A stretch of DNA of 64,000 nucleotides from CAWIMX01 sp963792785 (GCA_963792785.1 CAWBXO010000004.1:620001-684000), one strand, 5' to 3'; positions 37,616 to 46,532 are shown, numbered from the stretch's first letter. Notes: generated from the letters alone by a model not told the origin. Numbers and translations are program-made.

Positions 37616-40084
37616 ATGGACACCTTGCGTCAGGACATCCGTTACGCGGTCGCCACGCTGCGGGCGAATCCGACGTTCGCCGCGGCCGGGCTGCTCACGC
37701 TGGCCCTCGGCATCGGCGCGACCACGGCCGTGTTCTCCGTGGTCTACGGCGTGCTGCTCAAGCCGCTGCCGTACGCCAACGCCGACCGTCTCGTCCAGCT
37801 GTCGGAAGAGCGGCCGAACTCGCCGCTGCCGGCCGGCAACCCGATCCTGACGAACTACACCTATTACGCGCTGGCCGACGCGCCCCGGACGCTGGAGGGC
37901 CTGGCGTCCGCCAACGGCCGCGACTACACCGTGGACATCGACGGCGCCCCGGAGCGCGTGCCGGGCACGATGGTCACGCCGTCGCTGTTCCCGCTGTTGG
38001 GCATGCGGCCGGCCCTGGGCCGCGTCTTCTCAGACGAGGAGGGCGCACCGGGCAACAACCAGCTCGTCGTCCTGAGCGATGCGATGTGGCGCGCGCGCTT
38101 TGCCGCCGATCCCGCGGTCCTGGGCCGCACGATCACCGTAGACGGGCGCCCGTTCACGATCGTCGGCGTCGCGCCGCCCGGCTTCTACTATCCGACTCGC
38201 GACGCTGCCCTGTGGACGCCGTTCCGCGTACCCGTGCCCGCCGACCCCTCCGCCGGCCGCATCTTCGTGTCCGCCGTGACCGCGATCGGGCTGCTGAAGC
38301 CCGGCGCAACGGCCGCGCAGGCCGAGGCCGAGGCGACAGCGCTCGCGCGGCACGCCGCCCCGACGCCACCGGCGGGCGGCCGCGGACTCTTCGGCGGCGG
38401 CGGCGAGCCCGTGGTGCACGCCCCGTATCTCGCGGACCAGATGACGAGGTCCGTGCGGCCGGCGATCGTCGTGCTCGCGGCGAGCGTCATCCTCGTGCTG
38501 CTGATCGCCTGCGCCAACGTGGCGAACCTGTTCCTGTCGCGCGGCGTCGCGCGGCAGCGTGAGCTGGCCGTGCGCGCGGCGATCGGCGCGAGCGGATGGC
38601 GGCTGGGCCGCCAGCTCCTGACCGAGAGTCTGGTCGTGGCCGCGCTCGGCGGCGCGATCGGCATCGCGATCGCGTGGGCGCTCGTGCGGCTGCTGCCGGC
38701 GCTCGCGCCGGCCGACTTCCCGCGCCTGGACGACGTGGCGCTGAACGGCCCGGCGCTCGCCTTTGCGGCGATCGCAACCATCTTCACGGCGCTCGCCTCG
38801 GGCCTGGCGCCGGCGTGGCGCGGCGCGCGCTTCAACCTGTCGTCGTCGCTCCATGCCGGCGACGGCGCCACGGCGGGCGGCTTCCGGAGCGCGCGGGCCG
38901 GACGCCTGCGTGACGGCCTGCTCGTGGCCGAAGCGGCGTTCGCCGTCGTGCTGATGGTCGGCGCGACGCTGCTCGCGCACAGTTTCCAGGTGCTGACCCA
39001 CGTGGACGGCGGCTACAACCCGAACAACGTCGTGACCGCGCAGATCTTCCTGCCGGGCCTGGCGGTCGACGCGCAACAGACGGCCGCGGATGCCGTGCGG
39101 CGCGAGGTGACGAACGCGATGCTCGATCGGCTGCGCGCGATGCCCGGCGTGGAGGCGGCAGGCGCCGGCGCGATGCTGCCGTTCGCGCGGAACACGATGA
39201 TCGCGGCGTTCCCGTTGAACATCGTCGGCCGGCCCGCGCCGGATCAGCCGACGGTCGTGCGCGCGCTGCGGAACATGGTGACGCCAGGATATGCCGAAGC
39301 GCTCGGCCTGCGGCTCAAGGCGGGCCGCTTCCTGGCGGCGTCCGACGAGGGGGCGGCGGCGAATCTCCCGATGATGGTGAACGAGGAGTTCGCGCGCGTC
39401 TACCTGCCGGAGCATCCGGTCGGCACAGTGCTGCAGCTCTCGCCGGGACAGACGGCCGAGGTCGTGGGCGTCGTCGGCAACGTGCTCAAGGACGGCAACG
39501 ATCGCGCGCCGCAGGCGGAGACCTACGGCCTGCTGACGACGGCGAACGTGCCGGCGGGCTTCGTGGTGCGCACGTCAGGCAACGCCGCGGCGCTCGTGCC
39601 GATCATCCACGCGGCCGTGCGCGAGGTCGATCGCGGCGCGGCGGCCGACGTGGCGCTGCTGTCCGACAAGGTGACGGCGTCGGTCGATCAGCCGCGCTTC
39701 GCGATGAGCGTGCTCGTGGCGTTCGCGCTCCTGGCGCTGCTGCTGGCGTCGGTCGGGCTCTACGGCGTCTTGTCGTACGGCGTGCAGCAGCGGCGGCGCG
39801 AGATGGGCGTCCGCGCGGCGCTCGGCGCGGAGCGGGCGCAGTTGGTTCGCCTCGTGCTGGCGCGCGGCCTGGGCGTGACCGCGATCGGCCTCGTCGTCGG
39901 CCTCGCCGCGTCGGTGGCCGCGACGCGTGCGCTTGAGGGCCTGCTGTTCGGCGTGACGCCGCTCGATCCGCTGGCGTTCCTGGCGGCGCCGCTCGTCCTC
40001 CTGCCGGTCGCCGTGGCGGCGTGCCTCATCCCCGCGCTGCGCGCCGCCGCCGTCGATCCGTCGGAAGCCCTGCGCTGCGAATAG
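37616..40084 (+). CDS. ADOP-type ABC transporter permease (MacB/FtsX family)
   Basis: 822 residues with the double architecture of acidobacterial duplicated orphan permeases. The N-terminal MDTLRQDIRYAVATLRANP tag is followed by a first helix (LTLALGIGATTAVFSVVYGV), a MacB-like periplasmic core (about 60-240) and three FtsX helices (e.g. VILVLLIACANVANLFLSRG). A second core follows, and three more helices near the C-terminus around ALLALLLASVGLYGVLSYG. The usual ELAVRAAIGASGWRLGRQ coupling helix occurs in the first half and EMGVRAALGAERAQLVRL in the second. No ATPase gene is adjacent, hence orphan. Probably exports a peptide or works in stress response; substrate unknown. Intact. Confidence 0.93.
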   Translation: MDTLRQDIRYAVATLRANPTFAAAGLLTLALGIGATTAVFSVVYGVLLKPLPYANADRLVQLSEERPNSPLPAGNPILTNYTYYALADAPRTLEGLASANGRDYTVDIDGAPERVPGTMVTPSLFPLLGMRPALGRVFSDEEGAPGNNQLVVLSDAMWRARFAADPAVLGRTITVDGRPFTIVGVAPPGFYYPTRDAALWTPFRVPVPADPSAGRIFVSAVTAIGLLKPGATAAQAEAEATALARHAAPTPPAGGRGLFGGGGEPVVHAPYLADQMTRSVRPAIVVLAASVILVLLIACANVANLFLSRGVARQRELAVRAAIGASGWRLGRQLLTESLVVAALGGAIGIAIAWALVRLLPALAPADFPRLDDVALNGPALAFAAIATIFTALASGLAPAWRGARFNLSSSLHAGDGATAGGFRSARAGRLRDGLLVAEAAFAVVLMVGATLLAHSFQVLTHVDGGYNPNNVVTAQIFLPGLAVDAQQTAADAVRREVTNAMLDRLRAMPGVEAAGAGAMLPFARNTMIAAFPLNIVGRPAPDQPTVVRALRNMVTPGYAEALGLRLKAGRFLAASDEGAAANLPMMVNEEFARVYLPEHPVGTVLQLSPGQTAEVVGVVGNVLKDGNDRAPQAETYGLLTTANVPAGFVVRTSGNAAALVPIIHAAVREVDRGAAADVALLSDKVTASVDQPRFAMSVLVAFALLALLLASVGLYGVLSYGVQQRRREMGVRAALGAERAQLVRLVLARGLGVTAIGLVVGLAASVAATRALEGLLFGVTPLDPLAFLAAPLVLLPVAVAACLIPALRAAAVDPSEALRCE

Positions 40085-40118
40085 CGGACTCGGCGCGGGA
40101 TCGGGGGACGAGCACGGC

Positions 40119-40136
40119 CCCGCCGCTTCCGGCGGG
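40119..40136. terminator. GC-rich hairpin after the ADOP gene
   Basis: CCCGCCG-CTTC-CGGCGGG, 7-bp stem and 4-base loop, 35 bases after the ADOP stop. No run of T follows, so termination strength is uncertain; it also overlaps the likely -35 region of the tRNA promoter. Confidence 0.4.
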
Positions 40137-40150
40137 CGCTCCCGTTCGGC

Positions 40151-40156
40151 TATACT
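40151..40156 (+). promoter_or_regulatory. -10 box of the tRNA-Leu gene
   Basis: TATACT 33 bases before the tRNA 5' end. TTCCGG about 18 bases upstream is a poor -35. Confidence 0.45.
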
Positions 40157-40189
40157 GAGGGTTCGGGTCTGCGCCAATTCTCCCTGGAT

Positions 40190-40272
40190 GCGGAAGTGGC
40201 GGAACGGCAGACGCGCTAGCCTCAGGCGCTAGTTGGGGAAACCCAGTGGAGGTTCGAATCCTCTCTTCCGCA
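40190..40272 (+). tRNA. tRNA-Leu, anticodon CAG
   Basis: 83-base class II tRNA. Acceptor stem GCGGAAG (40190-40196) pairs with CTTCCGC (40265-40271), with discriminator A at 40272. The anticodon stem is CTAGC/GCTAG with loop CTCAGGC, giving anticodon CAG (reads CTG, the main Leu codon here). A long variable arm (TGGGGAAACCCA) and the T arm GGTTCGAATCC are present. CCA is not encoded. Sequence of lower G+C begins about 70 bases downstream. Confidence 0.96.
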
Positions 40273-40349
40273 TACCAACCTTCAAAATCTTCGTTCCGGG
40301 CGGCGAGGAAGGCGCGACAGAAGTCGCGGCTCGCAGCGGCGCGTGGCCG

Positions 40350-41402
40350 CTACGGCCGTTCGGTGACCGGGCCCGCGCCCCGATACATCCCGATGATCTC
40401 TCTGTCTGGGACAGCCGCCGGGGCCCGGCGGCCGAGAAAATAGTACGCCCAACCCGCGTTGTAGATCTGCGCCGTGCCTTCGAGCGTGCGATCCACATAT
40501 TTCATCCAGAACGTGGAGAGCCTGGCGGCGAGCCCCAGCACATTTCGTGCTCGACGGTTGTCCGTCAGGCTCTGGACGAAGAAGTCGATGGACCACGCGA
40601 GCGCAGCGCCCGGCCCGCCGATCGGGCCGCTTTCGATCTCGTGGAAGCGTCGGAACAGCCGCCTGTGCCCGAGGTGGGTGTAGCGGGTAAAGTCGTAGGC
40701 CCCGTTGTGGACCTGCTGCATGAACGGCGTCTCGGCGTACGCCAGTCCGTCCAGACCGAGCACCCTCCAGATTTCGGCCACACAGCGCGGCGGATCCGCC
40801 ACGTGCTCCAGCACGGCCTGGATGATCACCGCGTCGAACGTGCCGTCCGCGAACGGGAGATCGTGGGCGTCGCAGACGATCCTCGTCCGATCGCCCAGTG
40901 ACACATCCATTTCGACGAGCTCGATCTCGTCATCGTCGGCCAGCACCTCCATGCCCGCGCCAAGCGTGCTCCCGCCAATCACCAACACGAGCGGTCGGGC
41001 GGTTTCTTTCTTGAGAAGCGTCCGCACCCGCCGCAGCACCCCGGCCGCGACACGGTTCTCTCCCGTGGACGGCAGGTGTTCCACGATGCGTTGCTTGAGC
41101 GACCGGCGGCCCGGTTCCGCTCCCATGACGAACCGTCGGACGGTGAAGTCCTCGATCCGGAAGGCGCTGTTGGCCTCGTTGATCAGGATGGGTCGTTCAT
41201 CGAGCGAAGGAAACTCGTGCGCACACGCCCGGTCCTGACAGAGCCACCGGTCCCCTTGCGCCGCGAGGGGCGCCCGGCACACAGGGCAGCGGAGCGCCTC
41301 GGCCACTCGGGCCGAAATCGGATGATGTCGGCTCGGTGCTTCCGGGACGCGACACGCGCCGGAAATCACGGCGCTTGAGGCGCTCGACGCGTCCGGCTTC
41401 AT
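40350..41402 (-). CDS. SAM-dependent methyltransferase with N-terminal zinc-ribbon-like region
   Basis: 350 residues. After a variable N-terminus, ALRCPVCRAPLAAQGDRWLC and CAHEFPSLDERPIL form a Trm112-like zinc ribbon (Cys at about 39, 42, 55, 60). The class I methyltransferase domain has LVLVIGGSTLGAGMEVL (motif I, divergent), ELVEMDVS (acidic end of strand 2), CDAHDLPFADGTFDAVI and VLEHVADPPRCVAEIWRVL. The C-terminal part is rich in aromatic residues and may bind a lipid-linked or sugar substrate. Such proteins often occur in cell-surface polysaccharide clusters, but none is here. Its start has neither a good Shine-Dalgarno sequence nor a close -10. It may belong to an acquired patch next to the tRNA. 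Confidence 0.82.
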   Translation of the reverse strand: MKPDASSASSAVISGACRVPEAPSRHHPISARVAEALRCPVCRAPLAAQGDRWLCQDRACAHEFPSLDERPILINEANSAFRIEDFTVRRFVMGAEPGRRSLKQRIVEHLPSTGENRVAAGVLRRVRTLLKKETARPLVLVIGGSTLGAGMEVLADDDEIELVEMDVSLGDRTRIVCDAHDLPFADGTFDAVIIQAVLEHVADPPRCVAEIWRVLGLDGLAYAETPFMQQVHNGAYDFTRYTHLGHRRLFRRFHEIESGPIGGPGAALAWSIDFFVQSLTDNRRARNVLGLAARLSTFWMKYVDRTLEGTAQIYNAGWAYYFLGRRAPAAVPDREIIGMYRGAGPVTERP

Positions 41403-41813
41403 AACGGCGGGCGACCAAAGTGCAAGGGGCGCTCCAAGGGGCGTCGCAATGTCTGCCCCGGCATAGCCCTCATTTCCTCGTGCGGCGGCCGCGAAAGTCC
41501 CTGAATTGGCAGACTCTTGTTTGCCCCACGGTTGAAGATTGGTTCTCGAGAGGCTGACTACAGAGCACGCACGCGGCGATCGCGACTCAGTGGCGGGATG
41601 TCGCGAAAATGGTGAACAAAAGGTCGCCGTTTCGGCGACTTTAGTCCGCCTCCTGACGCAGGAAACGATGGTCGTTTCTCATTGTAATGTTCTTGCCATC
41701 AAGACCTTACAGGGAAGATCTCGCGAACGGTATGGTCTTTGCGTCAGATGACAACGGCAGTCGCGTTCTTCACGGAGGCAACGTGCGACCACCAACAGAC
41801 TGGGTTCAACGCC
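41403..41813. other. intergenic region of lower G+C
   Basis: 411 bases without a convincing gene. It contains the hairpin at 41623-41639 and AT-richer stretches than elsewhere in the window (for example around 41510-41560 and 41660-41720). No repeat or attachment site was recognised by eye. Confidence 0.5.
41623..41639 (-). terminator. hairpin GTCGCCG-TTT-CGGCGAC, intrinsic-terminator-like
   Basis: A perfect 7-bp stem. Read on the minus strand it is followed by CCTTTTGTT, a short U-rich tract. It would stop transcription entering the methyltransferase gene from the right. On the plus strand only TTTA follows. Confidence 0.42.
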
Positions 41814-42077
41814 ATGAACACACTCGGCGACGTGCTGAATCGCCTTCGTTCGGAGTTCTCAGAAATGCCCGGGCTACGACTCACACCGAGACAGGTGGAA
41901 CGCCTATGCGGCGTGGACCCGATGCAGTGTCAGGGGCTTCTCAACGCGCTCATGGAGGAACGGTTTCTGAGAGTGAGCTCGGATGGACACTATGCGCTCT
42001 GCACGGAAGGGCCGTTCCGCGACCATGTGATCACCGTGAACACCAGACCCGAAACACGTTTCGTCAAGGCTTCGTGA
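41814..42077 (+). CDS. small winged-helix-like protein
   Basis: 87 residues from ATG 41814 (MNTLGDVLNRLRSEFSEMPG); in-frame earlier starts (ATG 41748) are possible but neither has a clear Shine-Dalgarno sequence. LRLTPRQVERLCGVDPMQCQ, then LLNALMEERFLRVSSDGHYAL, reads as helix-turn-helix followed by a small wing. It resembles short acidobacterial proteins of the form EMPGLRLT with an RLCGV motif. Probably a DNA-binding or protein-binding regulator; target unknown. Base composition is less GC-rich than the surroundings, and there are Cys residues at two positions. Confidence 0.6.
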   Translation: MNTLGDVLNRLRSEFSEMPGLRLTPRQVERLCGVDPMQCQGLLNALMEERFLRVSSDGHYALCTEGPFRDHVITVNTRPETRFVKAS

Positions 42078-42143
42078 CTCAGCCGCGCACAGGTCACCAA
42101 CGCGCGACCGACGATTCGTCGATCATCTGGCGGAGGGCACACA

Positions 42144-42404
42144 GTGGAACCTGATATCGATGCGCTGCAAAGCATTGTCCGGAAGCTGCCCAGTGGCGCG
42201 CTTCGAAACCAAGCGATCTTGGCCAGGGACATATTAGCGATTCCGGTCCATCTCAAAACCGGCCACGAGCACCGACTGGCACGGCAAACAGCCCGTCTTG
42301 ACACGGCCCTCGAACGCCTCCGCACACTCCTCTCCAGCCTGCGAACTGCTCTGCCCAGCGACCGCGACGTCGCTGATCTCGAAGACAGCTTGAACGGCGA
42401 CTAG
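42144..42404 (+). CDS. hypothetical small helical protein
   Basis: 86 residues from GTG 42144. Entirely helical in appearance (IDALQSIVRKLPSGALRNQA, then TARLDTALERLRTLLSSLRTAL), with no recognised domain. It lies 66 bases after the winged-helix gene on the same strand and could be its partner. The sequence has lower G+C than average. It may also be a chance reading frame; codon-position bias cannot be measured by eye. Confidence 0.4.
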   Translation: MEPDIDALQSIVRKLPSGALRNQAILARDILAIPVHLKTGHEHRLARQTARLDTALERLRTLLSSLRTALPSDRDVADLEDSLNGD

Positions 42405-42418
42405 GCGCCCGGTCAGGT

Positions 42419-42436
42419 CTAGCGGATCCCCGCTAG
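42419..42436. terminator. hairpin CTAGCGG-ATCC-CCGCTAG between converging genes
   Basis: A perfect 7-bp stem with a 4-base loop between the plus-strand small gene and the end of the minus-strand gene at 42433. No T run on either side. It may act as a bidirectional terminator. Confidence 0.38.
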
Positions 42437-44266
42437 GTCGAGCAGCACGCGCAGCCGACGCTTCTGGCGACCAGCAGATTGCGCGTCGACGGCCGCCCGG
42501 ACGGTGCGCCGAGGTTGGCCGCGCGGGCGACCGCCGTCGCCGGTGCGATCGCCGCCGCGCGCCGATCCGGCCGCGCGCCGGGCGATCGATCGGCTCTCTG
42601 CCCCGCGCCCCGATATCCGGTGACGATCCGGAACTGGCGCGTGTCGATCGTGGTGTCCACGCGAATGCTGTCGGGACCGGTCACCTCGAAGCGCGTGAAC
42701 GGCTGGCCGTCCACCGTGATGCCGACGGCGCTCGCGTTCGGCAGGTTGGTGACGCGGAAGGTCGTCGTGGCGCCGCGCTTGTCCGGCGAGGCGGCGTAGG
42801 TGCCCACGTAGAGCGCTCCGCTCTCGGGATCATTCCACGCCTGGTAAAGGCCCATCGCCGGGAAGTCCACGCCATCCACGGTCGGCGCGGTGAACTTGTC
42901 CAGGAACGGCGCTTGAAGCGCGCGGAGCCAGTCGCCGGGCCGGCCGATCTCGGACACCATGAGCATCGCACTCCCCTGGCCGCGCGGATAGCCTTCGGTC
43001 GGGAAGCCGGTCCACCACCCGAACATCTCGTTCTGCCGCCCGAAGAAGCGCGGGTCTTCGTCGCGCTCGGCCGCGGCCTTCAGCTTGTCGGCCACGGCGG
43101 TGTCGCCGAGCTCGCGCGCCATCAGCAGCAGGTTGGTGTTCGCGCGGACGGTCGCATTCGGCGCGCGGACGCCGGACGCGTTCGCCGCGGCCTCGTACAG
43201 AAACGTCGCGAACTCGCGGTCCTGGGGCGCGACGAGGAAGGCCGTCAACGGCCCGCCGGCCGGCGGGCCGTTCAGCTTGAAGTTGACGCGCGGGTCGTAA
43301 TACGAGGTGACCCACTCGAGTTTGCCGTCCGCGCCGACGCCGACGTAGTTCTTCCTGGCGTACTCGAGGAAGTTCTCCGCCGCGCGATGCGTCTCTTTGC
43401 CGTAGAGCTTGTCGTACAGGTACATCCCGAGCGCCGCCGCGCTGTTGCAGAAAAACCAGATCTTCGTGTTCTCGCACTGCGGACCTTCGGGACGCTGGCG
43501 GTACTGCTCCTCGAGACGCGCCGCGAGCCGGTGGTGGTCCCACTCGAACTCCTCGTCGCCGTAGCCGGTCACCTTGAACGGGCTCGCCCACTTGTCGCTG
43601 CCCGAGACGTACTTGTGGGTCGCGAGCAGCAGGTGGAACCACCCGCGGTAGAAGAGATACCCGTCCGCGCCGATCGGATCCTTCTGGAGGCCCCAGGGCT
43701 CCGTGCCGTTGGCGGTCCAGCCGAACCGGTTGTAGTTGCCGCGCAGGTCCGGCGGCAGGGTGGCCATGATGCGAGCCGGATACTTCGCGCGCTTCGGGTC
43801 GTCCCCGATCTGCGTGAGCCAGTCGATGGCGCCCCAGTAGGTCGGAAACCGCTGCGCGAACTCGTCGGTGATGCGCGAATAGACCTCGCGCCACGCCGGC
43901 GTCTGGTCGGCCATCAGCAGCAGCCCGTACGCGGAGTACGAGAGATCGAAGCGCCCGTAGCTGAGCACCACGGGACTCGTGTAGCGGTCCCACCAGGGAT
44001 TGGGCACCCCGACGCTGCTCCAGTCGTCGGGGGTCACGGCCTTCTCCCAGAGCAGGCGCAGCCACCCGAGCGACCGGCGGTTCATGGTCGGGAACGGCGA
44101 CACAGTATCGGGGAGCGACGGCGCGGCCTGGGCGGCGTCCTGCGCCATGGCGGCGGCGGCGAGCGCATCGCGGCTGCCCCCCGGCAGCGTCGCGGCGCCC
44201 GCGGCGCCGGCGGCCGTGCCGACGGTCTTGAAGAAGTCCCGGCGGGAGAACCCTCGAATCCGTCAT
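42433..44266 (-). CDS. Tat-exported linalool dehydratase/isomerase-family protein (one frameshift at the start)
   Basis: Reads MTDSR at ATG 44266 (AGGAG six bases upstream), then after a one-base shift near 44255 FSRRDFFKTVGTAAGAAGAA, a twin-arginine signal peptide. The mature 550 residues match the alpha/alpha-barrel of linalool dehydratase/isomerase: FYRGWFHLLLATHKYVSGS, then CENTKIWFFCNSAAALGMYL. The two Cys correspond to the catalytic Cys pair (C171/C180) of the Castellaniella enzyme. The His next to the substrate in that enzyme is Trp here, so the reaction may differ. The last 60 residues look out of frame, and the true end may be near 42620. Likely periplasmic; substrate unknown, perhaps a terpenoid alcohol. 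Confidence 0.78.
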
Positions 44267-44356
44267 CGCATCTCCTGAGGCCATGCCGGCGTCATTCCCG
44301 CAAGGGTCTCACACGACGGGCCGATCGGGGCGTCGCAGATTGTCGCCGGCGGGCCG

Positions 44357-45028
44357 CTAGGGCTCGGGGAACGGCGCCGTCGCGCCGTCGGGCAGCGGAT
44401 AGCGGTCCGTATTGAGCGTCATCGACACGAGATCGTAGTAGCCCATCAGGCCGATCAGGTCCATGACGCCCTGCTCGCCGAGCAAGGTCTTCGCCGCGGC
44501 GAACGTCCGGTCGCTCACCCGCCGCGTCCCGCGCATCTCGGTCGAGAAATCGTAGACGATCGCCTCGTCCGGCTGGAGGCTCGCCGGCCGCCGGCCGGCC
44601 TGGAGGTCGTCGATCACGGCTTCGCTCAGGCCCGCCTGCATCGCCAGCGGCTTGTGCGCGACCCACTCGTACTGCGATGACCACCACTTGGCGGTCATCA
44701 GGATCGCCATCTCGTTCAGCTTCCGCGGCACGGTGGAGTGAAACCGGACGTACTCGCCGAGCGACTGCGCGATATTCCCCAGCTCCGGGCTGCGCAGGTA
44801 GACGTTGAACGGCCCGCCGAGCGAGGTGCGCGATCCGGCCAGCAGATCGTTCACCATCGTCTTCTGCTCGGGCGTGAGCTGTTCCCAGGTGAGCGGCGCA
44901 AAGCGGTCGCCGCGCAAGCCCTCGACGGCCCGCCGCGCCGCCGCGGAATCCCCCGCCTGCTGCGCCATCAGACCCGCCACGCTCGCGGCGAGCGCCACGA
45001 CGACGACGACGAGAACTCGTCTGCGCAT
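44357..45028 (-). CDS. secreted carboxymuconolactone decarboxylase-family protein
   Basis: 223 residues with a signal peptide (MRRRVLVVVVVALAASVAG to LMAQQ). The CMD/AhpD-like all-helical domain follows: LNEMAILMTAKWWSSQYEWV and HKPLAMQAGLSEAVIDDLQAG. The ExxxH pattern reads EWVAHKPLA. The redox CxxC of AhpD is absent, so it resembles the gamma-carboxymuconolactone decarboxylase branch. GAGG lies seven to eight bases before ATG 45028. It lies between the linalool dehydratase-like gene and a PEP mutase-family gene on the same strand, which hints at breakdown of a cyclic or terpenoid compound, without proof. Confidence 0.84.
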   Translation of the reverse strand: MRRRVLVVVVVALAASVAGLMAQQAGDSAAARRAVEGLRGDRFAPLTWEQLTPEQKTMVNDLLAGSRTSLGGPFNVYLRSPELGNIAQSLGEYVRFHSTVPRKLNEMAILMTAKWWSSQYEWVAHKPLAMQAGLSEAVIDDLQAGRRPASLQPDEAIVYDFSTEMRGTRRVSDRTFAAAKTLLGEQGVMDLIGLMGYYDLVSMTLNTDRYPLPDGATAPFPEP

Positions 45029-45059
45029 GTGTGCCTCAACGGAATGATGGACGGATCGA

Positions 45060-45866
45060 TCACTTGAACGCGCCGTTCATCGCCGCGATCGGCGCGCCCG
45101 ACGCCAGGCTCGAGAAGGTTCCCTGCTCCGCGATCTCCTTCGCGCTGGCCAGGAAGGCGCCGTAGGCCACGCGCGCGAGCGAGCCGCCGGTGCTGATGCG
45201 CCGCACGCCGGCGTCGGCCAGTTCCGCGACGGTCGCGAACGGGCCGCCGATCACGTTCAGCGGCTTCGGCGCGACCGCCGCCGCGATGATGCGGATGTCG
45301 TCGAGCGCGCGAAGCCCTGGCGCGAACAAGCAGTCCGCGCCGGCTTCGGCGAAGGCCTGGAGCCGGAGGATCGTCTCGGCGCGATCGGGACGGCCGCGGA
45401 TGAACCCTTCCGAGCGCGCGGTCAGCAGCACGCCGGTCCCGGCGCGATCGATCGCCTCGCGAGCGGCGCGCACGCGCGCCACGGCGTGCGCGAAGTCGTA
45501 GAGCGGCGTGCCGGGATCGTTCGTCGAGTCCTCGATGGACAGCCCCGCCAGGCCGGTCGCGCACGCGGCGGTCACGTTGACCGCGACGCCGTCGGGATCG
45601 TCGGCGAACCCGCCCTCGAAATCCGCGTTGACCGGCACCGGCACGGCCGCCACGACCGCGCGCAGGTGCGCGAGCGCGTCCTCGACGCGGATGCCGTTGT
45701 CGGGCCGGCCGATCGACCACGCGAACCCGGCGCTCGACGTGGCGATCGCCTTGAAACCGAGCTGCGCGAGAAACCGCGCGCTGCCGACGTCCCAGGGGTT
45801 CGGCATTACGAAGCACCCCGCGACGTGCAGCCGCCGGAACTCCGAGACGCGTGCGGACTCAGCCAC
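45060..45866 (-). CDS. isocitrate lyase / PEP mutase superfamily protein
   Basis: 268 residues forming a TIM barrel. NPWDVGSARFLAQLGFKAIA, VPVNADFEGGFADDPDGVAV with the Mg2+-binding acidic residues, GLSIEDSTNDPG and LTARSEGFIRGRPDRAETI are typical of the oxaloacetate/phosphonopyruvate-lyase-like group. The lyase loop KKCGH is missing, as in that group. It probably cleaves or forms a C-C or C-P bond in a 2-oxo acid. It overlaps the carbonic anhydrase stop by eight bases, so the two are translated together; carbonic anhydrase may supply or remove bicarbonate. Confidence 0.87.
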   Translation of the reverse strand: MAESARVSEFRRLHVAGCFVMPNPWDVGSARFLAQLGFKAIATSSAGFAWSIGRPDNGIRVEDALAHLRAVVAAVPVPVNADFEGGFADDPDGVAVNVTAACATGLAGLSIEDSTNDPGTPLYDFAHAVARVRAAREAIDRAGTGVLLTARSEGFIRGRPDRAETILRLQAFAEAGADCLFAPGLRALDDIRIIAAAVAPKPLNVIGGPFATVAELADAGVRRISTGGSLARVAYGAFLASAKEIAEQGTFSSLASGAPIAAMNGAFK

Positions 45867-46488
45867 GCCCGACTTCCGTCTCGTCGACCGGCGCCGTCAC
45901 CGGACGCCCCAGCTCGTGCAGCAAGCCGTCCTCGAGGTCGTAGATCACGCCGTGCACGGCAAGCGCCTGCCCGCGCGCCCACGCCTCGCGCACCACCGTC
46001 GTCTGGCTCACGTTCACCACCTGCTCGACGACGTTCAGCTCGCACAGCCGTCGATGCCGCGCGGCCTCGTCGGGCAGCCGTTCGATCTCGGCGTGGTGCT
46101 TGCGGCGCACGTCCTGCACGTGCCGCAGCCAGTTGTCGACAAGGCCGAGCGAGTCGTTGCGCAGCGCGGCCAGCACGCCGCCGCAGCCGTAATGGCCGCA
46201 CACGATCACGTGCCCCACCTTCAGCACGTCGATGGCGAACTGGATCGTCGACAGGCAGTTCAGGTCCGCGTGCACCACGACGTTGGCGACGTTGCGGTGG
46301 ACGAACATCTCGCCGGGCAGCAGCCCGACGATCTGGTTGGCGGGGACGCGGCTGTCCGAGCAGCCGATCCAGAGGTATTGCGGGACCTGCGCGTGCGAGA
46401 GGCGCGAGAAGAACTCCGGATCCAGTCGCGTCATCTCGGACGCCCAGGCACGATTGCGGTCGAAAAGGTGGCTGAGGTCGGAGGCCAT
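45859..46488 (-). CDS. can: beta-class carbonic anhydrase
   Basis: 209 residues. Interconverts CO2 and bicarbonate in the cytoplasm. Zinc ligands and the Asp-Arg dyad are all present: IGCSDSRVPANQIVG (Cys and Asp-Arg), then HVIVCGHYGCGGV (His and Cys). MFVHRNVANVV is also conserved. The length matches the E. coli Can type. It starts the unit with the PEP mutase-family gene. A perfect TATAAT lies ten bases before ATG 46488 with no Shine-Dalgarno sequence, so the mRNA has almost no leader. Confidence 0.95.
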   Translation of the reverse strand: MASDLSHLFDRNRAWASEMTRLDPEFFSRLSHAQVPQYLWIGCSDSRVPANQIVGLLPGEMFVHRNVANVVVHADLNCLSTIQFAIDVLKVGHVIVCGHYGCGGVLAALRNDSLGLVDNWLRHVQDVRRKHHAEIERLPDEAARHRRLCELNVVEQVVNVSQTTVVREAWARGQALAVHGVIYDLEDGLLHELGRPVTAPVDETEVGRG

Positions 46489-46498
46489 GGTCCGGCCG

Positions 46499-46504
46499 AT
46501 TATA
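46499..46504 (-). promoter_or_regulatory. -10 box of the carbonic anhydrase gene
   Basis: Consensus TATAAT on the minus strand, ten bases before ATG 46488; a leader of three or four bases is predicted. Confidence 0.55.
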
Positions 46505-46518
46505 CCGGGCCGGCATAG

Positions 46519-46524
46519 TAGACT
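46519..46524 (+). promoter_or_regulatory. -10 box of the small gene at 46533
   Basis: TAGACT eight bases before ATG 46533; no Shine-Dalgarno sequence, so leaderless or nearly so. Confidence 0.45.
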
Positions 46525-46532
46525 GGCGCGGG

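Noticed and set aside
37585..37623. Longer N-terminus of SppA from the start at 37623
   Set aside because: It would run through the divergent -10 boxes and into the ADOP gene start; the leaderless ATG at 37584 fits better.
42479..42799. Plus-strand small gene opposite the end of the linalool dehydratase-like gene
   Set aside because: No domain or translation signal; likely shadow. The odd tail of the minus-strand gene is better explained by a frameshift.
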